Below are positions 16,751 to 23,968 of a DNA stretch of 40,282 nt, piece after piece (within the stretch, counting starts at the first letter, position 1; every line of letters starts with the position of its first letter). The notes beneath the pieces were generated by a model. That model was given only the letters and a program-made list of their open reading frames with translations, was not told where the DNA came from and ran no database searches. This stretch comes from Fibrobacter sp. UBA4309 (GTDB lineage: Bacteria > Fibrobacterota > Fibrobacteria > Fibrobacterales > Fibrobacteraceae), in NCBI RefSeq assembly GCF_002395745.1, contig NZ_DGUN01000035.1, positions 1 to 40,282 on the forward strand, written 5' to 3'. The position numbers and the translations under genes were made by a program.

Positions 16751-17794
16751 CTAGAGAATCAGCATGCCGTCGCCGTAGCTGAACAGCTTCATCTTGTTCT
16801 CGACAGCCATCTTGTAGGCCTCGAGCGTATTTTCGCGGCCATAGAACGCGGACACGAGCAAGATGAGGCTGCTCTTAGGCCAGTGGAAGTTCGTAAGCAG
16901 GCCATCCACGATCTTGTAGCGGTATCCGGGATAGAAGAACGCGTGCGTCACGCCGCTTTGCGCCTTCACGATTCCGTTGTCGTCGGCGATAGTTTCCACC
17001 ACGCGGGTACTCGTGGTGCCCACCGTTACAATGCGGCCGCCGGCCGCCTTCGCCTTGTTGATGATGTCTGCGTTTTCGGCCGTGAGTTCGTAATGCTCGC
17101 CGTGCATCTTGTGCTGCGTAAAATCTTCCACCGAGATGTTCTGGAACGTACCCGGCCCAACATGCAGGGTGACCTCAGCCACATGCACGCCCTTCGCTTT
17201 CAAGTCTTCAAGCATCTGCTCGCTAAAGTGCAGGCTCGCCGTCGGGGCGGCCACTGCGCCGGAATACTTCGCGAAGATGGTCTGGTAGGCAAGCTTGTCG
17301 CTTTCGTCATCAGGGCGGTTGATGTAGGGCGGCAGCGGCACATGGCCTTCGCGGTTCATCACCGATTCCAGTTCCACGGGAGTCACCGCAAAGCGCAGCA
17401 CGCGGGCACCGTCTTCCTTGATTTCTTCGACTACCGCCTTGACGCCGGCGATTTCCAGCTCGCGACCGATTTTGAAAGCCTTTCCCGGACGGACCTGCGC
17501 CTCGTAACGCGCCTCGCCCGTATCGGCAGGAATCAGGGCCTGCACAAGCAGAGTTTCAACTTCGCCGCCGTGCAACGTATGGCCATAGAGGCGCGCGGGA
17601 ATCACCTTCGTGTTGTTCACCACCAGGCAGTCGCCAGGATTGAAAAGTTCTACAATCTCGGGAGCCTTTAAAATGCGGCGTGGCCCGCCGTCCTTGGGGC
17701 AATGCAGTATTCGCGTCTTGCCCTTGCCCGCCGTGCGGGACGCAATCAGTTCCGGAGGAAATTCAAAATTATAATCGGAAAGGGAATGTTCCAT
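16751..17794 (-). CDS. queA: S-adenosylmethionine:tRNA ribosyltransferase-isomerase
   Basis: QueA moves the ribosyl part of SAM to preQ1 in tRNA to make epoxyqueuosine. The 347-residue length is normal. Signature stretches are present: YNFEFPPELIA at the N-terminus, LVVNNTKVIPARLYG, the VPLPPYI(N/K)R segment, TASLHFSE in the active site, and HVGPGTFQ followed by the C-terminal TNFHWPKSSLILLVSAFYG. It follows the WYL regulator gene after only 2 bases and is the last gene of a minus-strand run that begins with gltX. Confidence 0.97.
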   Translation of the reverse strand: MEHSLSDYNFEFPPELIASRTAGKGKTRILHCPKDGGPRRILKAPEIVELFNPGDCLVVNNTKVIPARLYGHTLHGGEVETLLVQALIPADTGEARYEAQVRPGKAFKIGRELEIAGVKAVVEEIKEDGARVLRFAVTPVELESVMNREGHVPLPPYINRPDDESDKLAYQTIFAKYSGAVAAPTASLHFSEQMLEDLKAKGVHVAEVTLHVGPGTFQNISVEDFTQHKMHGEHYELTAENADIINKAKAAGGRIVTVGTTSTRVVETIADDNGIVKAQSGVTHAFFYPGYRYKIVDGLLTNFHWPKSSLILLVSAFYGRENTLEAYKMAVENKMKLFSYGDGMLIL

Positions 17795-17796
17795 TA

Positions 17797-18774
17797 TCAG
17801 CCTTGCAGGGACTTCAACGCCTCTTTAACCAACTTGAGCATATCCGCCTTGAGCGACGCCGGTTTCAGAATCTCGACATCCGGGAGAATGCCCAAAAGGT
17901 ACGTCTTGAAATCCGGGGTGATGCGGATTTTCATATCCACGACGGTATTCTTGTTCCTGTCCTTGCGCAATTGCACAACCGGATTGAAATGCGATTTCTT
18001 GAATTGGTTCTTGAGCCAGTCGTTCTTCACGAGCAGAGACACTTCTTGCGGGGGTTCCGTAGTCGTATATTTCCCGAACGTGAACTTGTAATGCGTCGCC
18101 GCATCGAACACAAGTCCCGGTTCGACAGGCTTGTTCGTCATCGATACATTCGAGATGTTTTCTACCAAAAAGTTCTTGAACACCCCCGTCTTGCCAAAAT
18201 CGCTGTCGGCAGCGACCAAGTAGAGCGTATCGATACGCATGATAACCTTGACCGGACTGACTTCGAGCGTTTCGGTCCGATCCTCGTCGTGGACGCGCGT
18301 ATAGGAGATGCGCAACTTGAGTTTTTTGTGGATGGCATCGAGAATCTTGTTCACCATCGAATCTTGAATCGCATTGTCGCTGAACGGTCCGTAATCCAGA
18401 ACAAGGTCTCGGTCCGTCGTGATGGCTTCGGGCTTAAACTCGTCGGGATTCGTCATCTGCAGGGATTCAATCAACTTGTTCAGAAGCTTGCGGTTCTTGA
18501 TTTCGGCCGGAGACGTCTCGGGAATGTTCTTCTTGACCTTCTCGAGCTGTTTGACAATGCTCTGGTTGAAATTTGTCTGCTCTTCGGGCTGGATTACCCA
18601 TACCGTCTCGCCCTCTTTCTTGTGGCTGCGAAGTCCGCAGTTCTCGTTACGGAGAAGTTCCAGGTACCGGAATATGGTGCGCGGTCCGCGACCAATAGCC
18701 ACGGCCAGCTGGTTCACGGTCATCTCTTTTTTCAACAAATCCTTGACGGTATTTATCTTCTGATATCCTGCCAT
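17797..18774 (-). CDS. WYL-domain transcriptional regulator
   Basis: The 325-residue protein has an N-terminal winged HTH (about 10-60, with TVNQLAVAIGRGPRTIFRYLELL as the recognition region) and a WYL domain (about 145-225) seen in PVKVIMRIDTLYLVAA, where the family's x-WYL reads TLYL. The C-terminal extension (230-325) is like the WCX part. Such proteins bind DNA and sense nucleotides or nucleic acid ends. It lies 9 bases after a Zn-ribbon/BON-like gene and 2 bases before queA, so it is cotranscribed with both. No defence genes surround it, so a housekeeping or local regulatory role is more likely than phage defence. Confidence 0.87.
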   Translation of the reverse strand: MAGYQKINTVKDLLKKEMTVNQLAVAIGRGPRTIFRYLELLRNENCGLRSHKKEGETVWVIQPEEQTNFNQSIVKQLEKVKKNIPETSPAEIKNRKLLNKLIESLQMTNPDEFKPEAITTDRDLVLDYGPFSDNAIQDSMVNKILDAIHKKLKLRISYTRVHDEDRTETLEVSPVKVIMRIDTLYLVAADSDFGKTGVFKNFLVENISNVSMTNKPVEPGLVFDAATHYKFTFGKYTTTEPPQEVSLLVKNDWLKNQFKKSHFNPVVQLRKDRNKNTVVDMKIRITPDFKTYLLGILPDVEILKPASLKADMLKLVKEALKSLQG

Positions 18775-18783
18775 AACAGCTCC

Positions 18784-20028
18784 TTATTGAATCACCCTAA
18801 GCCTGTTGTCTATCGACGGCGTCCGCATCATCTTGACGGCATTGATAAGCGCCCACTGTTTCTGGAACGAGTTGGATACGCGGCCCTCCATCACATACTT
18901 GTTGTTAAAATAGTTCAGGCGGATTACGGCTCCGGACAAACGGGTATTTTCCGCCAGTTCCTTTTCGATAACGCGACACATCACCTGGCTATCGGAAGAA
19001 CTTTCCGGGAACCGCGTGATGGAAAGCGAAAGATCCTGCAAACCGGGCAAGTCGGCAATGCGCTTTTCGAGATCCTTCGGGAAATTCGACTCGAAACAGC
19101 TCAATGTCACGTTCGCCTTGCTGTCCTTTACTTCGACCCTATAGTCAAAAATCTTGAACGCGGGCATATCCAGCAGGCGCCAGATGGAACCTTCCAGCCT
19201 CTCGTCCGAAATGTACGTTTCCATCTGCACGCGCAAGAAATCGACACAGCCGCGAACCTTCGGCATGTTGTTAACGCAGGCGCTCAGCGCCCGCTTTACG
19301 GCAAGGCTACGCACGATGCCGTCCAAGTACACAATCCCCTGCCCCACGGTGACAAGAACGCGGGGAGCGTCTTCCGGGAACAGCAGCAGCAACTTCTGGC
19401 GTACGTATTCTGAAAGCGTCGCGTTCGGCACATTCTGCATGGACTGGGGGATCGTAATGAACAGCAGCGAATTATCGTCCAGGAGAACGGCCAGCTTATC
19501 CTTGCCGGCGTCACTCACCAGGCCCACTGCGATACCGAACTGGTTGCGGATGGCGTGGTACACATGGTCTCCGATAAGTACATGGGCCGTCTGCGCGGGC
19601 ACGAGCCTATAGCCTTCCGGAGCCTCCTCGTTCTGGATAACGACCTTGGGGCACTCTATTTTTTCGGGAGGAGCGCCATCGTAACTGACAAGGAAGACTT
19701 CCTTGTCTTCGCTCTGAAAACAGCTCTTGACGATTCCCGGTTTCACCTTGTTCTTGAAGTACAGCCAGTTACCCGGGATGATACGGTTCTTTCCGTGAAT
19801 CTTGGTATATTCCGTTCCCTTCGCACCTCGGCCTATCGTGAATTCATGAGAAAACGCCACGAACGTGGTGTCGCATTCGTCGCAACGGCACAGCAACGGA
19901 ATATGCGGAGCCATGCCGCCGTAAGTCGAATACGGTTCCTTCGCGTACAGGCCATGCTTTGTCACGGCCCGGCAATTTCTGCAGAAAAGTTTCTGCGTAT
20001 ATAGCCTATGTGGGAACTGTTTGCGCAT
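18784..20028 (-). CDS. Zn-ribbon protein with BON-like domains
   Basis: I do not recognise the full-length family. The 414-residue protein begins with a likely zinc ribbon (Cys16, Cys19, then Cys49, Cys52, with an extra Cys47), followed by a small beta region (60-135) and a GDHVYHA-type segment. A BON-like domain follows (about 215-265, VTVGQGIVYLDGIVRSLAVKR), where a Gly-centred strand and helix pattern fits. A second, weaker copy ends the protein (about 360-410, NKYVMEGRVSNSFQKQWALI). No signal peptide or membrane helix is present, so it is probably cytoplasmic, which is unusual for BON domains. It is 27 bases downstream of gltX and 9 bases upstream of the WYL gene. Confidence 0.65.
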   Translation of the reverse strand: MRKQFPHRLYTQKLFCRNCRAVTKHGLYAKEPYSTYGGMAPHIPLLCRCDECDTTFVAFSHEFTIGRGAKGTEYTKIHGKNRIIPGNWLYFKNKVKPGIVKSCFQSEDKEVFLVSYDGAPPEKIECPKVVIQNEEAPEGYRLVPAQTAHVLIGDHVYHAIRNQFGIAVGLVSDAGKDKLAVLLDDNSLLFITIPQSMQNVPNATLSEYVRQKLLLLFPEDAPRVLVTVGQGIVYLDGIVRSLAVKRALSACVNNMPKVRGCVDFLRVQMETYISDERLEGSIWRLLDMPAFKIFDYRVEVKDSKANVTLSCFESNFPKDLEKRIADLPGLQDLSLSITRFPESSSDSQVMCRVIEKELAENTRLSGAVIRLNYFNNKYVMEGRVSNSFQKQWALINAVKMMRTPSIDNRLRVIQ

Positions 20029-20033
20029 TGTTT

Positions 20034-20050
20034 AGACGAAAGACGAAAGA
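20034..20050. repeat. Short tandem heptamer AGACGAA
   Basis: In the 27-base spacer between gltX and the Zn-ribbon/BON gene, AGACGAA occurs twice in tandem followed by AGA. It is a 7-base period like the pdxJ-truA element but of different sequence. It covers the place where a ribosome binding site for the 20028 start would be expected. Confidence 0.6.
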
Positions 20051-20055
20051 GGACA

Positions 20056-21525
20056 CTATTTCATCAGCGGCATTGCGACGTCGATGCGGCGGAGCACTTC
20101 TTCCTTTCCGATGATTTCGAACATTTCCCAGAGGCCCGGGCCAGCGGTAACGCCGGAAACAGCGAGACGCGGGGCACCGACGAGTTCACCGACCTTGTGG
20201 CCGCAACGTTCGGCGAGGTCATAGAAACCCTTCTCGATCACCGGGGTCTTGAAATCATCGATGGAGGCGAGCATGTCGCGCACGAGCGTCGCCACTTCCT
20301 TGGAGCCTTCGCCGAAGTGCTTCTTGACGCCCTTCTCGTCGTACGTTGTCGGAGCCACGAAGAAGTACACGGCCATCTCGGCCAAGTCCTGCACGAAGTG
20401 GGCACGCGGTTTCAATTGCTTCACGATTTCGTCGAGGCGAGCTTCCGGCTCGTTGGAAAGGTCGATGCCCTTGGCGGCAAGGCCTTCCTTCATAATGCCC
20501 TTGAGGAAAGCGTCGTCGCACATGTGGATGTGCTGGCCGTTCATCCACTGCAGCTTCTTTTCGTCGAAGCTAGCAGACTTGGGGTTGATGCGTTCGAGCG
20601 TAAAGCTTTCCACCATTTCCTTGATGGTCATGACTTCGCGGTCGTCGCCCGGGTTCCAGCCGAGGAGCGCGAGGTAGTTCACGAGAGTTTCGGGCAGGTA
20701 GCCGAGGTCGCGGAAGTCACCCACGGAGGCGGCACCCTTGCGCTTAGAAAGCTTACCGCCGTTCTTGTCGAGAATCACCGGCAGGTGGCACCATACGGGC
20801 GGCTGCCAGCCGAAGGCCTTGTACAGGAGTTCGTGCTTTGGCGTAGAGCTGATCCATTCGTCGCCGCGGAGCACGTGCGTCGTGCCCATCAGGTGGTCGT
20901 CCACGACGCTTGCAAAATGGTAAGTCGGATAACCGTCGCGCTTGATGAGCACAAGATCGTCCAGAAGTTCGTTCTGGTAACTGATATGGCCGCGGATCAT
21001 GTCGTCGAATTCGGTGACGCCCGTTTCGGGTACCTTGAAGCGGATCACAGCCTTTTCGCCGGCGGCAATGCGGGCTTCGGCTTCTTCGCGGCTAATGTTA
21101 CGGCAGTGGCGGTCGTAACCCGTGACCGGCACATGAGACTTTTCCTGTTCGGCGCGGACTTCCTGCAGGCGCTCTTCGGTGCAGAAGCAGTAGTAGGCGC
21201 AGCCCGCATCCAGCAGCTTCTTGATTTCGCGGTGGTAGATGTCGAGGCGCTCGCTCTGGAAATACGGACCGCAGTCTCCTTCGCAACCCGGACCTTCGTC
21301 CCACTGCAGGCCCAACCACTTCAAGTCGCGCATCAAGTCGTGCAGGGCAGTCTCGTTATAGCGCTTGCGGTCGGTATCCTCGATACGCAGGTAGAACGTC
21401 CCGCCCATGTGCTTGGCAAAGAAATAGTTGTAGATGGCCGTACGGGCACCGCCCACATGCAGGTAGCCCGTGGGGCTCGGGGCAAAACGGACACGGACAG
21501 GACGGGTAGCAGAAATTTCACTCAT
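20056..21525 (-). CDS. gltX: Glutamyl-tRNA synthetase
   Basis: This class I enzyme charges tRNA(Glu), and often tRNA(Gln) for later amidation, with glutamate. The 489-residue product starts at the ATG with AGAGGA 5 bases upstream (21525). An upstream TTG at 21615 would add 30 residues in AT-rich sequence and is rejected. It shows the HIGH-type motif APSPTGYLHVGGAR (15-28), the zinc-binding stretch YYCFCTEE with a later YDRHC, and the KMSKS-type KLSKRKGA. Length is normal for the discriminating or non-discriminating bacterial type. It heads a minus-strand run with the Zn-ribbon/BON, WYL and queA genes. Confidence 0.97.
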   Translation of the reverse strand: MSEISATRPVRVRFAPSPTGYLHVGGARTAIYNYFFAKHMGGTFYLRIEDTDRKRYNETALHDLMRDLKWLGLQWDEGPGCEGDCGPYFQSERLDIYHREIKKLLDAGCAYYCFCTEERLQEVRAEQEKSHVPVTGYDRHCRNISREEAEARIAAGEKAVIRFKVPETGVTEFDDMIRGHISYQNELLDDLVLIKRDGYPTYHFASVVDDHLMGTTHVLRGDEWISSTPKHELLYKAFGWQPPVWCHLPVILDKNGGKLSKRKGAASVGDFRDLGYLPETLVNYLALLGWNPGDDREVMTIKEMVESFTLERINPKSASFDEKKLQWMNGQHIHMCDDAFLKGIMKEGLAAKGIDLSNEPEARLDEIVKQLKPRAHFVQDLAEMAVYFFVAPTTYDEKGVKKHFGEGSKEVATLVRDMLASIDDFKTPVIEKGFYDLAERCGHKVGELVGAPRLAVSGVTAGPGLWEMFEIIGKEEVLRRIDVAMPLMK

Positions 21526-21675
21526 AAAATCCTCTTTTTTTATTTTTTTCGTGTCAAAAAATAGCAATTTTCTTGTAGGCGACCTATTTCTTCGCTCATT
21601 TTGGTCCAAATTCAAGAGAGCGCCTCCGTATTTTAACTATCTTTTTGACCATCAACGAGTTACAAGGATTTCTAA

Positions 21676-23109
21676 ATGGACGCTTTAAACGCATTTCTCG
21701 ATACTGTTGACGGTTACGTGTGGGGCATTCCCCTCATCGGAATCGTCCTCTTCGTAGGCATCCTGCTCACGAGCCGCCTCGGCGTCTTGCAGGTGACAAA
21801 CCTCGGCAACGCGCTTCGCTACATGCTCCACAGCGAAAAGGAAGGCGAAGGCGAAGTCTCGAGCTTCGCGGCTCTCTGCACCGCGCTCGCAGCGACCGTC
21901 GGCACGGGTAACATCGTGGGCGTCGCGACCGCCATCGGCACGGGCGGCCCGGGCGCGCTCTTCTGGATGGAAGTCGCCGCCTTCTTCGGCATGGCCACCA
22001 AGTACTCCGAAGGCCTGCTCGCGGTCAAGTACCGCAAAGTTGCAAGCGACGGCAAGGTATTGGGCGGCCCCTTCTACTACATCGAGACCGGCATCAAGGA
22101 GCGCTTCGGGCTCAACCTCAAGTGGCTCGCCGTGCTGTTCGCCGTGTTCGGCGTACTCGCGGGCCTGCTCGGCATCGGTACCATCACGCAGGTGAACGGC
22201 ATCACCTCGGCCGTCGCGACCGTCATCCCCACGGGTGAATTCGTGAACATCGGCGGCAACTCCGTCTCGTACTCCACCGCCATCGCGGGCCTGCTCTGCG
22301 CGGCATTCACCGCGAGCGTCATCATCGGCGGTCTCAAGCGCATCGCTAAAGTTGCGCTCTACATCGTGCCGTTCATGGCTATCTTCTACATCATCTTCTG
22401 CCTGCTGATTCTCGGATTCAACTTCTCGAACATCTCGACCGCCATCGAGACCATCATCCGCGCGGCGTTCAACCCGAGCGCCGTCACGGGCGGCGTGGTA
22501 GGCACCATCTTCATCGCGATGCAGAAGGGTATCGCCCGCGGCATCTTCAGCAACGAGGCAGGCCTCGGTTCGGCCCCGATTGCCGCCGCAGCAGCCAAGA
22601 CAAAGGAACCGGTTCGCCAGGGTCTTGTGTGCATGACGGGCACCTTCATCGACACCATCGTCATCTGCTCCATGACGGGCCTCGCCATCGTGGTCACCGG
22701 CGCATGGACTCCGGAACTCGGGCTCCAGGGCGTAAACATCACCATGGAAGCGTTCACCCGCGGACTTTCGAACCTCCCCGCCGGCGCAAGCATCGCACCC
22801 TACGTCCTTACCGTGGCGCTCGTGTTCTTCGCGTTCACCACCGTCCTCGGCTGGGCCTACTACTCCGAACGCTGCCTGGAATACCTTATCGGACGCGGCA
22901 AGAAAAACGCCATCCTCGCCTTCCGCTGGCTCTACGTGGCAGCCGTGTTCATCGGCCCCTACCTCACGGTAAGCGCCGTGTGGACGAGCGCCGACATCTT
23001 CAACGGGCTCATGGCCTTCCCGAACCTCGTGGCACTGATTTTGCTTTCCGGCATTGTCGCCCGCGAGACGAAGAAGTTCTTCGTGAAGCTCGAGAAGACG
23101 AAGGAATAA
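21676..23109 (+). CDS. Alanine/glycine:cation symporter (AGCS family)
   Basis: A 477-residue inner-membrane transporter with about eleven helices that takes up alanine or glycine with Na+ or H+. The family signature GTGNIVGVATAIGTGGPGALF is present near residue 75, as are the KYRKV-GGPFYYI segment and GIARGIFSNEAGLGSAPIAAAAAKT in the middle of the protein. AAGGA lies 9 bases upstream of the ATG. Its last 101 bases overlap the antisense 3' end of the antitoxin gene. Codon use is extremely biased to GC-ending codons, suggesting strong expression. Confidence 0.95.
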   Translation: MDALNAFLDTVDGYVWGIPLIGIVLFVGILLTSRLGVLQVTNLGNALRYMLHSEKEGEGEVSSFAALCTALAATVGTGNIVGVATAIGTGGPGALFWMEVAAFFGMATKYSEGLLAVKYRKVASDGKVLGGPFYYIETGIKERFGLNLKWLAVLFAVFGVLAGLLGIGTITQVNGITSAVATVIPTGEFVNIGGNSVSYSTAIAGLLCAAFTASVIIGGLKRIAKVALYIVPFMAIFYIIFCLLILGFNFSNISTAIETIIRAAFNPSAVTGGVVGTIFIAMQKGIARGIFSNEAGLGSAPIAAAAAKTKEPVRQGLVCMTGTFIDTIVICSMTGLAIVVTGAWTPELGLQGVNITMEAFTRGLSNLPAGASIAPYVLTVALVFFAFTTVLGWAYYSERCLEYLIGRGKKNAILAFRWLYVAAVFIGPYLTVSAVWTSADIFNGLMAFPNLVALILLSGIVARETKKFFVKLEKTKE

Positions 23110-23464
23110 AAACATCGCCCTTTTTTGTTTTCGGTTCTTTTTTTGTCGAATACTTCGCAGGCTTTTCTGCAACGTAGGGCGTGAGTGAAAGTTTCATACC
23201 CATGGCATTAAATACGCGCATAACCGTCTCGAAACGGGGATGCGCTTCTTCTTTCAAAGCCTTGTAAAGGCTTTCGCGGTTCAAGCCGGCCTTTTTCGCA
23301 ATCTTTGCCATGCCGGCCGAGCGCGCCACATCGCCAAGCGCCATCTGCAACAGCTTAGGGTCGTTAGCATTCAGGATTTCTTCCAAGAAGTAGCGAACCT
23401 CTATTTCCGTTTTTAGATAATCGGCTACGTCATAATCCGATATTTCCGCATCATCTTTTCGCAT
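23009..23464 (-). CDS. Antitoxin of HI1420/TIGR02684 type with antisense C-terminal extension
   Basis: Residues 1-97 match the addiction-module antidote family encoded downstream of its toxin: DYDVADYLKTE, an ALGDVARSAGM segment, a Cro/CI-type HTH (IAKKAGLNRESLYKALK) and the usual end GMKLSLTPY. Family members stop near here. This copy runs on for about 54 residues, first through spacer and then antisense to the end of the symporter gene, giving a low-complexity Ser/Arg-rich tail. The start ATG overlaps the toxin stop by 14 bases, and GGAGG lies 6 bases before it. It should neutralise the toxin and repress the shared promoter. Confidence 0.85.
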   Translation of the reverse strand: MRKDDAEISDYDVADYLKTEIEVRYFLEEILNANDPKLLQMALGDVARSAGMAKIAKKAGLNRESLYKALKEEAHPRFETVMRVFNAMGMKLSLTPYVAEKPAKYSTKKEPKTKKGDVFIPSSSRASRRTSSSRGRQCRKAKSVPRGSGRP

Positions 23465-23741
23465 TTTTTACCTCCTTCGCCTTTTCAATGTCTTTCTGTT
23501 GAGTTGACTTGTCGCCGCCGATTAGTAATAGAACGACCGTATCACCTTCTTTTGTATAATAAATCCGATACCCTGGTCCATAATGAATTCGCGATTCAAA
23601 AATTCCATCAGAAATATACTTGAAATCACCAAAGATTCCGTTTTTGATCTGTTCTGTCCTATATACAATCTTTGCTTGCGCTCGGACATCTTTCAGTTTA
23701 TTAAACCAACGGTCATAAACTTTAGTCCTTTTTAAGACGAT
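23451..23741 (-). CDS. RelE/HigB-like toxin (HI1419/TIGR02683 type), start codon missing
   Basis: The frame from ATC at 23741 encodes about 96 residues beginning IVLKRTKVYDRWFNKLK, with the family landmarks KDVRAQAKI, IFGDFKYISDGIFESRI, YGPGYRIYYT and a C-terminal KDIEKAKEV. It is an mRNA-interferase-type ribosome-associated toxin by family. No ATG, GTG or TTG is available: the codon before ATC belongs to a run of ten G (23742-23751), and an in-frame TAG lies just upstream at 23756-23754. The frame is otherwise intact and overlaps the antitoxin start. The gene may be silenced, may depend on slippage at the G tract, may use AUC, or the tract may be a sequencing artefact. Confidence 0.75.
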   Translation of the reverse strand: MVLKRTKVYDRWFNKLKDVRAQAKIVYRTEQIKNGIFGDFKYISDGIFESRIHYGPGYRIYYTKEGDTVVLLLIGGDKSTQQKDIEKAKEVKNAKR

Positions 23742-23756
23742 CCCCCCCCCCTCCTA

Positions 23757-23790
23757 AATGTAGCCAATTGGCTACATATTGTCAATATGT
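23757..23790 (-). promoter_or_regulatory. Toxin-antitoxin promoter embedded in two palindromic operators
   Basis: Minus-strand TTGACA (23785-23780) and TACATT (23762-23757) are 17 bases apart. The same bases form two adjoining perfect palindromes: TGTAGCCAATTGGCTACA (23759-23776, 18 bp) and ACATATTG-T-CAATATGT (23774-23790). The -35 lies in one and the spacer and -10 in the other, the classic geometry for autorepression by the toxin-antitoxin complex. The predicted transcription start falls at or just before the ten-G run. Confidence 0.82.
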
Positions 23791-23907
23791 AGAATTGCAT
23801 TACCTTTTTCCTTTTTTAAGGACATCCCAAAACCAGAGTCCCTACACTCTTAAAACGGAAAAATGACGGAAAATGTTCCAGAAAATTTTGGTTACCATTC
23901 TTTTTTC

Positions 23908-23936
23908 TTGACTCCCGCCCCTTGTTGATTTATTTT
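23908..23936 (+). promoter_or_regulatory. Promoter of the FISUMP-type lipoprotein gene
   Basis: TTGACT (23908-23913) is separated by 17 bases from TATTTT (23931-23936). The start codon lies 32 bases downstream with AAGGAG as the ribosome binding site. The region 23791-23907 shows no gene or other clear signal. Confidence 0.6.
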
Positions 23937-23968
23937 TACAACGAATAATCCTCTAAGGAGACCGCCAC

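Noticed and set aside
17797..18774. WYL regulator as a marker of a phage-defence island
   Set aside because: The neighbours are gltX, queA and a Zn-ribbon/BON-like protein; no restriction, CRISPR or other defence gene is near.
21526..21615. 30-residue N-terminal extension of gltX
   Set aside because: The internal ATG has a good AGAGGA site and matches the standard N-terminus; the extension is an AT-rich untranslated region.
23471..23753. Treating the toxin as a frameshifted pseudogene
   Set aside because: The frame is uninterrupted from the G run to its stop and keeps all family landmarks; only the start codon is missing, so it is listed as a gene with an unresolved start.
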